In this document: positions 45,028-55,642 of the stretch, in pieces | Position numbering within the stretch: position 1 is the stretch's first letter | Layout: every line of letters starts with the position of its first letter | Assembly: GCA_036426205.1 (NCBI GenBank) | Contig: CM071570.1 | Location: 140,015,048-140,079,047, forward strand | From: Ascaphus truei | Taxonomy: Eukaryota > Chordata > Amphibia > Anura > Ascaphidae | DNA: 64,000 nucleotides | Direction of reading: 5' to 3' | Program-made: the position numbers and the translations under genes | The notes under the pieces: generated by a model | What the model was told of the DNA's origin: nothing | Seen by the model: only the letters and a program-made list of their open reading frames with translations | Databases searched by the model: none

Positions 45028-46375
45028 CTAATAGTAATGGCGGGGATCAGGCTTTCTTACTTCCCGTCCATTATGGTCTATGACCTTTGCAAAGTACGAT
45101 TGAAGAGGCCCATTCTCCGGCCTATACACAATTTTGTGCATATATATATTCCTCCCTGTACTCCACACTTTCATTAGAGAACAGATCCTCTCCTCTGTAT
45201 GATACACAGTACTACTGCTCTTTAACCGCAGGTAGTCAATGACTGCGTCCCTGAGCCTCGTATCCCTTTGATCCTCAATCTCTTGCATGATCTGCTCTGG
45301 TACATAAGGACACTCATACCCATAAGACTGTCTGTACCTGCTACAATAGCTCTATCAGCCCTACTCAGATGGTGAGCTTTTTGTCTCTAGCCTTGCCTGG
45401 CAGTACCCAGTATAGAGGCTCCTCAGGGGCAATTTCATCATAAAATATAGATGAGCCTTTGGGTGCCACTTGCTTCTGTGTGATCTCCCACAATCTCCTA
45501 GAGAGCTCTTCGGCAACCTCCTTCTTAGAGTATGTGTCTATATCCCACCAGTGGTCTACCACATCATTCTTGATCAATATGAACCTTGTACGATCAATCC
45601 CCTTTTCGTACCCCTCAAATAATGGTGCCCACCATTTATCTCGGTGCTCATATGAGGAAGACACACTCATACCCTCCTCGGACTCATCTTTCAATGACAC
45701 TCCAGATGTCTCTCCATCTGTGGAGTGTGAACCTTTATATTTACCTCTGCGCTAGGGGCAGGTGGCGGGGAAACAACACAGTCCTTGAGTCGGGCTATGC
45801 CGCGACCTGTAGATGTTGGAGGAGATTTTGTGTCTACAGACCTCCGTTTTCCTCTGCCCAGTACAGCTTCCATGAACTGCTCTCTTTCTCCTCTTCGGTT
45901 AGGCCAGGGCAGACGACATCCGGAGCCGCACTCTTCCGGTCCAACCCGCGGGGAGAACTGGATGTGACATCATCATCCGTCGACGGCGTGGATTCCCGGT
46001 ACAGATCCAGCACCGTAAGTACGTCTTCAGTCATTCTCTGCACCGGAAGTGGCGCTTCAGCATCATGGGTACGCCATGGGTAGGCCACAGGCCTCTCTCC
46101 GGCCTCTGCTCTCTTCACCTGACGGGAGTAAGGGGGTGGTGGTGTCTTACCGCTCTGCTGGCTCATGATACTGCTCTTGGAGAACCACAGAGTCTCAGGT
46201 CCCGTCTCCGCCACACTGGAAGTCGCCACGGCCGCGGGACTTCTACGCGGCTCAGGCCGCACCAGCGCTTGCTGACGGGGGGTCTCTGGACTCATCTCCT
46301 GGGTAAGTGGGCTCATCTGGTTTTCACAGCAGGGGTGGTCCGCCGGCTGGCGCATCACCAATGATGACAGGCAGC
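45028..46375 (-). pseudogene. Gag-like protein of unrecognised family, frameshifted
   Basis: Minus strand, three joined frames. N-terminal Pro/Ser-rich part (46375-45880) with TPPPPYS, which contains the PPxY form used by retroviral Gag proteins to recruit ubiquitin ligases. Middle part (45873-45365): KRRSVDTKSPPTS, then a compact segment with KWWAPLFEGYEKGIDRTRF and EELSRRLWEITQK, ending VLPGKARDKKL and a stop. C-terminal part (45290-45028): RDTRLRDAVIDYLRLKSS, then QSYFAKVIDHNGREV. Position between two LTRs suggests Gag, but I do not recognise the fold and see no CCHC knuckle. Frame changes at about 45860 and 45700 and the stop at 45365 disable it. Confidence 0.5.
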
Positions 46376-46812
46376 AGCTCTTATTCAGCAGCACAGATTA
46401 CAACAGGTCTTCTCCCTTAGGATGTCCCTGAACCCAACTCCCAGCCAAGGGCATCGAGAGGGGTTCTAGCTCTTTCCTTATCCTCTGGTAGGATAGGTGT
46501 TATGGGTATACCCACACTCCCCAGAGGGAGGCCTCAAGCCTGCCAGAGCCATGACAGTCTGGTCTGGGTAACCTTGTCCCTCTCACGGTAGGGACAGACT
46601 GATTAAATAGAAAGTCGCTGTACAATAAGCAGCTCCAGCAGACACCGCCCGTGTCTCTAATTGGACACAGAGCCTGAGGACACTGCCTTCACTGACTCAT
46701 TGCACTGCATGAAGTGGGGAAAACCCATGATTGTTCCTGGCAAACCTGTCCTTACCCTGGTATTACTGCCAGGAGGAGGGCAGACCTATAGCCCAAATCA
46801 CACAGGGCTACA
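46375..46812 (-). repeat. 5' LTR of the gag-only element
   Basis: Same as 44393-44845 but lacking about 15 bp including the AATAAA near its end, so the two LTRs have diverged. Confidence 0.7.
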
Positions 46813-47524
46813 TCTATAAATCCATTACATAATAAGTTAAGGGTATGAGAAACAAAGGGTTTATAGGCTAAGGCTGATACAAGCCTGCGCTGAATAGTCA
46901 GCTCTGAAATTACCTACTTAATAGCTTTAACAAGAGCTGCCATTTCCTAGTCCTCTCTGAAGCAAGGCTGCGCAACTCGCAGATTCAGGTCAGGTGCAAG
47001 TCTCATTTTTGGCTCCCACTGAAGGGTACTGGAAGCAGCTTCTTCTTCCCCTCTGTCTTCCAAATATTAAGTGTTAACTCTACAAAGAAAGGTCTGCCAT
47101 GTAACTTATTTATATTCCAGTGATCACTTGGCAAAGTGGGAAGTACTCTTTAATTATTTGGATCCAACCCTGCTCCTAAAGCAGCAGTACCATACGTGAT
47201 CTCTTTTGTGATCATTTTTTCCACCCACCTGTTAGAAATCAGAATACAGGCACATTTTTTCAATGATGGAAGGGTTTTAACTTATTACATGTATTTAATT
47301 TTTTATTGAATATATAGATGAGTCACACACTGTACAGAATTGGTATAATGATCTTTATTTTAGCATTGTGGCTGAAAATACCATGTTTCTGTAGCTCCTC
47401 ACCTCTTCGTCAGGTGTATGTACACTCCTGTATCTTTTGTATCTTATTCAGTTGTATTTTTATGCGGTCTACTGGAGCATTGCCCGTGTCACCCCTGTCA
47501 GTCAGCACCTTGAGAAACATTAAA
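46813..47524. other. Unassigned DNA with a PLE-like motif
   Basis: 47340-47420: TCTTTATTTTAGCATTGTGG then, on the minus strand, CCTGACGAAGAGG...CAGAAACATGG. Both hammerhead-type boxes are recognisable, but the helix between them pairs poorly. Rest unassigned. Confidence 0.4.
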
Positions 47525-47780
47525 GAATTTTTAAATAATAATAATAGTTTGTTCGTGCATAGTGCTGCTAGTTTTACATAGCGCTTAACAGAGACATTTT
47601 GCAAACACACCCTGCCCCATAGAGCTTACAATCTATGTTTTTGGTGCCTGAGGCACAAGGAGATAAAGTGACTTGCCCAAGGTCACAAGGAGCCAATACT
47701 GAGAATTGAACCAGGTTCTCCTGTTTGAAACTCTGTGCCAGAGTCAGTGTCTTTACTCAATAAGTCGCTCCTTCTCCCCT
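47525..47780 (-). repeat. SINE, tRNA-derived
   Basis: Minus strand, 5' to 3': TGAGTAAAGACACTGACTCT (box A region), GGTTCAATTCTCAG (box B, about 47715-47702), CCTTGTGACCTTGGGCAAGT, TGTGCCTCAGGCACC-like text, AGATTGTAAGCTCTATGGGG, then the GCGCTATG tail. The full order of a tRNA-derived SINE with the 'ttgggcaagtcact' body; better preserved than 7330-7556. Confidence 0.75.
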
Positions 47781-47879
47781 GTTTTAAATGCTTAAGTGGT
47801 CCTGAGCAACAATTATGTATATTCTCTATTGATTTTTTTTAAAGTAAAACTTCTTTGTTGGCAGGAGTGAATTTCCTTC

Positions 47880-48165
47880 ATTGGAGACAGAAGTAAGGTC
47901 ATGGAAGTGACGTCATGTGGGCAAAAGAAGCCGTCAGTGTGCGTCAGTGTGGGCAAAAGTCTGTTGCTTCCGTAGCAACCGTCAGCATGACGCACATGCG
48001 CAGCAGCCGTCGGCTCAGCGCACATGCGCAGTAGCCATCGGCTCGGAACACATGCACAGTTGCACTGTAGCTGCCGGCTCGGCGCTCATGTGCAGTAGCC
48101 ATCAGCACGCATGTGCAGTAGCCGGCAGCTCATTCACATGTGCAGAAACCGGCCTCAGCGCGCAT
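47880..48165. repeat. Minisatellite of 'catgcgcagtagccgtcggctc' units
   Basis: Six or so irregular units of about 30 bp, each with CATGCGCAG (or CATGTGCAG) and TAGCCNNCGGCTC, from 47985 to 48165. Followed by (CA)n at 48199-48262. Confidence 0.7.
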
Positions 48166-48299
48166 GCAGAGATACAACACTTCCCTCCACTTTGGAGAAA
48201 ACACACACATACACAGACACACACACATACACAGGCACACACACACAGAGACACACACAAGGAATTTACAGTTACTGTAATATAAATATATAAGTGCAA

Positions 48300-48460
48300 A
48301 TAGCTAAAATGGGATGTGTGCCGAGCACACACGTTCTAAGTCAAACGTCTTTGCGTTTTGTCACTCAAATTGTGTTCACAAACATGATTTCGGCAACAAT
48401 ACAGTGACAAAGACAAAGAAGTTTCACTTAAAATGCGCGTGCTCGGAACACACACAATTT
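48300..48460. repeat. Short inverted repeat, possible MITE end
   Basis: GTGTGCCGAGCACACACGT (48316-48334) and GCGTGCTCGGAACACACAC (48437-48455) are inverted copies. Element limits unclear. Confidence 0.4.
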
Positions 48461-49080
48461 TTTTTTATTAAATATCAACATAATCAATTAATAACAATAT
48501 AAAAAAACATATTCAATTGACAATTAAAACATTTCCAGACAGAAGATATTATATTTTATAATAGGTGTTGATATATGGGTAAGAAATACTGCATATGATT
48601 TAGTGTGAAAAATACATGACAAACTATAAATTAATCTCAGCAAACTGTCTCCTTACAATAGGAAAGTACTGGGTAGTTTGAACATCCATGAAAAGTGGCT
48701 CTAGATTTGTTTAATCTATTGATTTATTCAGTGCTAACATAACCTTGAGTTTAAACATCTCTCTTCCCAGATCAGTGCTCAGAGGGGATACACTTTACTT
48801 AACCTAATTAATTTTAATCACTGCATTCAGATCTCATACTGAGCGAAAAAAATACAAATTGGAACATATTATTAAAATCTATAAATTACACTGCAGGCTA
48901 ATCATGAACTGCACACTTGCTTGTTCACATTAGTGTAGCATTATTAGCATAGAAACAAAACAGGGAAGAAAACGGTTCAACTAGTTGCCCATAAATCAGA
49001 GAATTTAATAGTCAAAAATGTGCCTAATTCCACAACATTACTTCTAAAAGGTGTATCAGGTGTATGGCTGTTTACTGAGT
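48460..49080. other. No recognisable feature
   Basis: AT-rich, non-coding. Confidence 0.4.
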
Positions 49081-49317
49081 ATATAACACACAATCCACAT
49101 TTATAGGTATAGAAAAATAGATATCACGGTACTCCCACGCTCAGGCACTTCTTAAAACATATTCTCTTCTTTATTAAATATATCTATCATAAAAACAGCA
49201 TATATTTTAAAAGCATCAGTTTGTTATAATACAAAGGTGCAAAAAAGAACTAACTAACACAGCCCTTCTAACAACCTCAGAAGCGGAGTAACTACCTCCG
49301 CCATTTTACACTATGAC

Positions 49318-49803
49318 CAGCGTCGCCACCTTCAACTGATGGTCAACCTGGAGGGGAAAAAAATTCCCTTACTTGGCGGTGTGCTGCGGCGGCGTCTCCC
49401 GACATCCTGCTGCAACTTCCCCTCCAACTGCAGTGAACATGGTTGCGCTGCGTCATATGACGACGTGTTGCCATGGCAACGGAACGCTACATTACATCAT
49501 GACGCTATGCGGTGTCACATTGCCACAGCAATGTGACACAGCATAGCATCATGATTTCACGTAGTGTCCAATTGCTATGGCAACTCGGCGTCATATGACG
49601 CAGCGCAGCCATGTTCAGTGCAGTTGGAGAGGGAATTGCAGAAGAATACCGGAGAATACCGGAGACGTGACCGCCGCAGCATGCCGCGACCCGCCCCAGC
49701 ACACCGCCGCCACCCGGAGATTGACGGACTAAACCCCGTAACCCTGAGCAAAGTACCTGAAACCCGGAGTCTCTGGGTCAAACCCGTAGAGGTGGCAACC
49801 CTG
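49318..49803. mobile_element. hAT-type MITE with perfect 8-bp duplication
   Basis: 486 bp; ends CAGCGTCGCCACCTTCA and GAGGTGGCAACCCTG; flanked by ACTATGAC at 49310-49317 and 49804-49811, a perfect 8-bp duplication. The interior is an extended imperfect palindrome (GCGTCATATGACG and TTGCCATGGCAAC repeated in both arms, centre CATTGCCACAGCAATG near 49518). Confidence 0.88.
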
Positions 49804-50324
49804 ACTATGACCTATGATATATAAAATATAAGAGAAGAGCAAATATAGTGCAGATGGTAGGAACTAGTGATACATCACTGAAGGCTCTTAAAAGGTTGCA
49901 CTCACAAAACTTCCAGATGTTAAAGATATGTCAGAGATTCTTCTCTCTCTGACTGGAGCCCTTTGGTAAATGGATATAGTAGATCTCAGGATATCCCTCA
50001 GTGTGTATTGATGTCGTCAATATGTAATAAGAGAGAAATGCCACAATAGTGTATACTATTTGACCAATTGTATTAAATAAATATAGAATAAGAGTAATCT
50101 CACTCACATTTTCAATAATTAAACAAGCATTGGAGAGAACCGCCGTTTGGTTGAAGGACCTCGCCGGTACAGGCTTCTATGCGTCTCACTTGCATCTCAC
50201 CCCTTTGCTTCCGCATGCGTCACTTCCGGGCAGCGTCACAAGTGAGGACGGAAGAGCGTCTTGCCTTGGAATTCAGCTCCGGTTGCCAGTCTCTCCAAAC
50301 TCTTGTTCTCCTATAACGCTGACT

Positions 50325-50352
50325 CAACGTGTTTCACTATTGCTTTGTCAGG
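50325..50352 (-). ncRNA. Decayed hammerhead-like motif
   Basis: Minus strand CTGACAAAGCAATAGTGAAA then CACGTTG. CTGACAA is CTGACGA after a CpG transition, and GAAAC is kept. The helix is weak. Confidence 0.4.
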
Positions 50353-50490
50353 AGTCCTAACTAGGTAGAGGATGTCTACTCGCAGGGGAAACCGTGTGTA
50401 TAGTTCATAAGTGACTCTGGATGGATATTGTTTTTATCATCCTAACACATGATGGTGTTCTGTATAATAGCACAGTCTGTATACTGTAAG

Positions 50491-51442
50491 TGTAACGCCT
50501 GTATGCCCGCAGATCTGGCCAGTCCCCAGTACTGAGGTGGGTAAGGGTATAACATGCACCCACAGCAGTGAGGGCGTGCGCGGAGTGTGGTAGTTGCATT
50601 GCCGGGCGAGTAAGGGTTAACGTTATACTTGCTGAGTCGGGGGCGCCAGAGGTCGGAAGGTTTTGTCCAAGAGCCAGAGTCCAGGGATTGGAGAGAGCAG
50701 CGTAGTGATGTGCGAAAGCCAGGGTTCAAGGGCAGGAGAAGGCAGCGTAGTCAAAGTCCAAACCAGGGTTCAAGTTCAAACCAAGGGAATCCAAACGGGC
50801 AGGGACAGGAACCAGAGCTGAAACAGACAAGGGAGCTGGGCAACGACACTGCACACACAGGAGCTACAGGAAAGCTATGCAGAGCAAGGAAAGAAAGGAC
50901 AGACTGGGGTTATAAAGGAGGGAGGAGAAATAGCAGGAAGGGGTGGAGCAGGGGTTTGTCTGGGAGCTTGCAGGGATAGGTGTGAGAGAGCAGGGGAGGA
51001 CACAGGGAGGTAATCTAGGGTAATAGCCTGCAACCTATGGGGGGCGGAGTCCATGCCTGGGGAGGGTTGGTAAGTAGGGCGAGTGTGCGCGCCCTCTGTA
51101 ACACAGTCACGTGCGCGCGGCGCACGAGTACCAGAGCGTGGGGGAAGCATTGCGGAGGAGGTGCTTGGCTGGGGAGTATGAGAGGGAGAAGGAGTGGAGG
51201 AACCAGGTAGGGAAACGGAGGTACGCCGAGGGGCGTGAGTCCCCTGTTGGGACACCAGGGACCGGGAACGCGCGCGCACAGTGAGGGGATCGCGCATGCG
51301 TGCAAACCGCGAACCGGAGCGTGTTGACTGCGCCGTGAGGGAATGAGGCAGAGATTGGAAAGGCACGGGAATGGAAGTGTTAGCTGGTGGAACCAAGGTG
51401 ATGGGGACACGCTGGTAAGAGCGAGTCCCCCGATCCATTACA
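50491..51442 (-). repeat. Chromovirus 3' LTR
   Basis: 952 bp; collinear with 55643-56578, with small indels (for example 'gattggagagagcagcgtagtgatgtg' present here and shortened in the other). Confidence 0.88.
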
Positions 51443-52631
51443 GTATCCCCCCCTTGAGGATCGGACTCCGGACGATCCTCCCAAGGTTTATGAGGAAACT
51501 TCCGACGGAACTGTCTGAGGAGTGCTGGGGCATGAACGTGATGAGATGGTATCCAGGAGCGTTCCTCCGGACCGTATCCCTTCCAGTGTATGAGGAACTG
51601 AATTCTGCCCCTGGACCAACGAGAATCGAGTAAGGACTGAACTTCAAATTCTTGCTGTCCTTGTATGACGACAGGATTAGGCATCCGAGGACGGTCCGGG
51701 AAATGGATATTCTGGATCACCGGTTTAAGTAAAGATACGTGGAATACCGAAGGAATCTTCATGGTAGAAGGAAGTGCAAGTCGGTATGCGACCGGGTTGA
51801 TCCTTTCGAGTACTTTGAAAGGACCTAAGAATCTTGGGGCCAGTTTCTGGGAAGGGGTCTTGAGTTTGATATTTTTGGAAGATAGCCAAACTCTGTCTCC
51901 GGGTTTGAACTCTGGGTCCACTTGACGTCGCTGGTCCGCTTGCGTCTTTTGTCTTCTAACGGAACCTTGCAAAGCTTTTATGATCCTTTTCTAGGAATTT
52001 TGAAGACTGGATATATGAGAATCCGCTGCGGGAACACCAGAGGGGAGGGAGGAGAGGGGAAGACTGCTGGGGTGGAATCCATAGTTAATGAGAAAGGTGA
52101 CTCTTTCGTGGATTCGTTTTTTAATGAGTTAATAGCAAACTCAGCCCAAGGTAATAAGTCCACCCAATTGTCTTGAGAATCGGACATGAAGCATCTGAGA
52201 TACTGTTCCAGAGTCTGATTCATCCTCTCCGTCTGACCGTTGGTCTGTGGGTGATAACCCGAGGAAAATAGAAGGGAAATGCCAAGTCTTTGAGAAAAAG
52301 CTTGCCAGAACTTAGAGATGAATTGAGTACCTCTGTCAGAAACAATGGAAATAGGTACCCCGTGTAATCTGAAAATTTCTTTAGAAAAAACGTCGGCTAA
52401 AGTAGCTAAATTAGGAAGACCCTTGAGGGGTATAATGTGTGTATGCTTGGAAAACCTATCTACTACCACAAGGATCATATTCATCCCTTTAGAATTGGGA
52501 AGTTCCACAATAAAGTCCATGGAGATGTGTTTCCAAGGTTGTTCCGGAATAGGAAGAGGCATGAGGAGACCTGAAGGTTTGTGTCGGGCGGATTTGCTTT
52601 GCACAGACCGGACAAGCCCTGGTGAACTCAA
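51443..52631 (-). pseudogene. Chromovirus integrase core, GPF motif and chromodomain
   Basis: Minus strand. Integrase core: SMDFIVELPNSKG (first Asp), SDRGTQFISKFW (second Asp), GQTERMNQTLEQYLR (Glu), so D,D,E is complete (52540-52180). After a frame break near 51975: RVWLSSKNIKL, FLGPFKVLERINPVAYRLALP (GPY/F module, about 51825-51765), then the chromodomain EFEVQSLLDSRW, IQFLIHWKGYGPEERSWIP (about 51650-51550), which in this group steers integration to chromatin. The frame is still open across the polypurine tract and about 567 bp into the LTR. Confidence 0.9.
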
Positions 52632-52926
52632 AAATGTCCTTATTCATCTTAGGCCACCAAAAGGTCCGTTTGATAAGATCTACAGTTCTCTTGTAGCCTG
52701 GATGACCAGCAGCTCTAGACAAATGTCCCCATAGAAGAATTTTGTGGCGAAAATGTGGGGCAGCGTACAACCATCCTTCAGGAACCTTAAATTTCCTAGG
52801 AATATGAGCCTGGTCTTGATTGATTTCGTCCAAGATTGTTGGCGGAAATAATACACTTAGCAGGAAGAATCGACTCCAAGGATTCGTTAGATTCGTTCTC
52901 GGTGGAGAACTGACGAGATAAAGCAT
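52489..52926 (-). pseudogene. Chromovirus integrase zinc-binding domain
   Basis: GHLSRAAGHPGYKRTVDLI, FWWPKMNKDI, FTRACPVCAKQ: the H-H-C-C zinc-binding arrangement of retroelement integrases, preceded by the RNase H-integrase linker. A frameshift separates it from the core at about 52600. Confidence 0.85.
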
Positions 52927-53448
52927 CGGCCTTTATATTCTTGGAACCTGGAATTGAAGAAATTGTGTAATTGAACCTAGAAAAGAACAAAGCCCAACGA
53001 GCTTGATGGGATGTCAAACGACGAGCCCCCTCGATGTACAATAAGTTTTTGTGATCGTGAGGATGGCTACTGGCTCTTTGGTACCTTCGAGGAGATGTCT
53101 CCATTCTTGGAGGGCCAATTTGATGGCCAGCAGCTCGCGGTTCCCGACATCATAATTTCTCTCAGCCGAAGAGAACTTCCTGGAAAAGAATCCACACGGA
53201 TAGAGTTTTTCCTGTGGGGAAGATCTCTGAGAAAGCACTGCGCCAGCTCCGACATCCGAGGCGTCTACTTCGAGAGTAAACGGAAGGGAAGTGTCCGGAT
53301 GCCGAAGGATAGGGGTGGACACAAAGGCTCTTTTGAGAAAATCGAAGGCTTTGATGGCTTCAGGGGACCAAACAGTCGGATCAGCACCTTTCTTAGTCAG
53401 AGCAGTGATTGGTAGAGATGAATTTCCGATAGTAGTTGGCAAAGCCAA
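52796..53448 (-). pseudogene. Chromovirus RNase H
   Basis: Two overlapping minus-strand frames. [20 protein letters not shown] (about 53270) with the first catalytic Asp, [20 protein letters not shown] and [16 protein letters not shown] (catalytic Glu); then, after a shift near 53060, [20 protein letters not shown] and [14 protein letters not shown]. Complete in order but frame-broken. Confidence 0.88.
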
Positions 53449-54358
53449 GGAAGCGCTGCACGGCCTTGAGCGTGTTCGGCAACGGCCAATCGAGTACAGA
53501 CTTCAATTTCTCGGGGTCCATGGTAAAACCTTTGTCAGAAATTATATATCCCAAGAAGGCTGTGGAAGATTGATGGAACAGACATTTCTCCATTTTCGCG
53601 TAGAGGCGATTAGCACAAAGCCGAGAGAGAACCAACTTGGTATGGCGAATGTGCTCCTCCAAGCTTTTGGAGAAAATGAGGATGTCGTCCAAATATACGA
53701 TGAAGAACATACCCAACATGTCCCGGAAAATATCATTCATGAATTCTTGGAAAACAGCAGGGCCATTACAAAGGCCGAATGGCATCACTAAGTACTCGTA
53801 ATGTCCCGAACGCGTGTTAAACGCGGTTTTCCATTCGTCCCCGTCTCTTATATGAATAAGTTTGTAGGCTCCTCTTAAAACGAGTTTGGAGAAAATAGAG
53901 GCTCCTTGTAAACGGTCGAAAAGTTCTGAAATCAGAGGAAGGGGGTACCGTTTTTTTACCGTAATTTTGTTTTGCCCACGAAAGTCGATACAGGGTCTCA
54001 AAGAGCCATCCTTCTTTTTCACGAAGAAGAAGCCTGCCCCGGCGGGGGAGGTAGAATTCCAGAAGAACCCTTTCTTAAGATTCTCCTGGATGTATGCTGT
54101 CATCGCTTCCGTCTCGGGCACAGATAAGGGATAAGATTTAGAATTGGGGAGAATGGTTCCAGGAATTAAATCAATGGTACAGTCATAAGGGCGATGAGGA
54201 GGTAACACTTCGGCCTGGGTTTTATTGAAAACATCTAAGTATTCATGGTATACCTTTGGCAAGGCAGAGTGAGAAGATGAGGTGGTGTCGAGACCACCTA
54301 GCACGACAACAGAAGGAGAAACCGTCTTCTCTGAGGAATCAGCCCATTGAATCGGCAA
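53393..54358 (-). pseudogene. Chromovirus reverse transcriptase
   Basis: One open frame of 321 codons: [66 protein letters not shown] (residues 156-167), [31 protein letters not shown] (residues 219-230), [11 protein letters not shown]. The YLDD box is intact, but the first catalytic Asp, expected in FSKLDLRGAY, is Val here, so the enzyme should be dead although the frame is open. Confidence 0.92.
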
Positions 54359-54397
54359 AACATTGGTCCAATCAATACGCGGGTTGTGAAGCTCCAG

Positions 54398-54790
54398 TCA
54401 CGGCAATCCCAGAATAACCTGGACAGTAGGGGAATGGAAAACATCGAAGACCATTACCTCGGTATGACCATCCGCGGTGGTCAGGGTAAGTGGAATGGAT
54501 TCCCAAATGATGAATGCTGGTTGAAGCGGTCGACCATCAATGGCCTCGAGGCCGATGGGTGACTTTTTCTTGACTAGCGGAATTTGGTTGTTGCAAGCAA
54601 AGGTGTGATCAAGAAAGTTGCCACCAGACCTGGAATCGATGAACGCTTCAACTTCTATTTGGAGATCAGGACCCACAAGGGTTATGGGAAGGAATATCTT
54701 CTTCAGTAGTTCCTTAGGGAGAGAGGGGCAAGGAGAAATAGTACCCAGAAGAAGCCCCTCTACCTTTACTGGGCATTCCCGTTTCCCGGT
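54398..54790 (-). pseudogene. Chromovirus protease
   Basis: EVEAFIDSRSGGNFLDHTF (about 54660-54605) is the aspartic-protease active-site loop, with Arg in place of the Gly of D-S/T-G; VMFDVFHSPTVQVILGLP (about 54450-54400) is the C-terminal part of the fold. The Gly to Arg change and flanking shifts predict no activity. Confidence 0.8.
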
Positions 54791-54791
54791 T

Positions 54792-55640
54792 TCAAGCGGC
54801 ATTGACGAAGTTGGTATTCTGGGGAGCCGCAGTAATAGCCCAAAGCTGTTGGCTACCAATTTGCATCGGTTTGGGAGCGTCCAACGCAGGGAAGGGCAGT
54901 GGAGGATACCTAAGAGAAACAGGCAAGGACGAGAGAGAACGAGAACGGTGACGCTCGTGGCGTCGTTCTTGAGTGCGCTGATCCATCCGGATACTGAGGG
55001 CGATGAGTTCCTCGAGAGATGAAGGCCGGGCGTGAGCTGAAAGGTCAGCCTTGAGAGATTCGGACAAACCATGCCAGTATGCCGCAGCGAGAGCTTCATC
55101 GTTCCACTGGATTTCTGCAGCGATGGTGCGGAACTCCACCACGTATCTTGCAGCTGACCTACGAGCCTGGGAGAGATGAAATAAAGAGAAAGCAGCAGTC
55201 TCAATACGCGCTGGTGTATCAAAAACTTGTTGGAACTCATGCCGGAATTTGAGATAATCTTGGGTTACGACTGATCTGTGTTCCCAGAGGGGAGAAGCCC
55301 AAGCGAGGGCGTCGCCAGTGAGTAGGGCATAGACGTAGGCCACCTTGGAACGACCAGTAGGGAAGTGGGACGGGGACATTTCTATTTGGACCTCACACTG
55401 ATTGAGGAATCCTCGACAAGCGAGGGGGTCCCCGTCATACCGGTTGGGGGGTGGAATACGTGGTCCCAGGTTACTTGGAGGTATTGGGGCCGGGGTAGGT
55501 GGTGTCACAGGAGATTCCCGGAGAGATAAGGTAGAAAGTTTCTCAGTGACATCAGTGAGTTGATTGCTTAGGAATTGCCAGTGTTCCATAGTAACGCCTT
55601 GGCCCACCTCAGGGGGGTCTGCATTTGTTGGGCTCTGCAT
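54792..55640 (-). pseudogene. Chromovirus Gag
   Basis: Starts MQSPTNADPPEVGQGV three bases inside the 5' LTR boundary and runs 282 codons. It has a short coiled N-terminus (LSNQLTDVTEKLSTLSLRES), a Pro-rich linker, then the gypsy capsid pattern: YDGDPLACRGFLNQCEVQI, ALLTGDALAWASPLWE, FRHEFQQVFDTP, SARYVVEFRTIAAEI, LSESLKADLS. The CCHC zinc knuckle lies out of frame at about 54840-54800 (CGSPEYQLRQC, with the His changed to Tyr), so the annotated end is a frameshift product. Confidence 0.88.
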
Positions 55641-55642
55641 AA

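Larger units (their letters stand above)
44393..46812 (-). mobile_element. Non-autonomous LTR retrotransposon with gag-like frame only
   Basis: Two direct repeats of about 440 bp flank 1.5 kb of internal sequence. On the minus strand the LTR starts TGTAGCCCTGTGTG and ends AATAAAGATCTGCTGCA. A purine-rich tract (CCAAGGGAGAG) stands immediately before the 3' LTR, as needed for plus-strand priming. No protease, RT or integrase text is present. Target duplication and primer site not identified. Confidence 0.65.
49080..50490 (-). repeat. PLE-like 3' region split by a hAT MITE
   Basis: 49170-49310 (TCTTTATTAAATATATC, GCATCAGTTTGTTATAATAC) and 49820-50490 read as PLE-type end sequence, with a decayed hammerhead-like motif at 50325-50352 and a second TTGTATTAAATAAATATAG word. 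The MITE 49318-49803 interrupts it and the chromovirus has inserted at 50491. Confidence 0.45.

Noticed and set aside
51483..51666. Host chromodomain gene
   Set aside because: Directly follows integrase and a GPY/F module between two LTRs; it is the chromovirus integrase tail.
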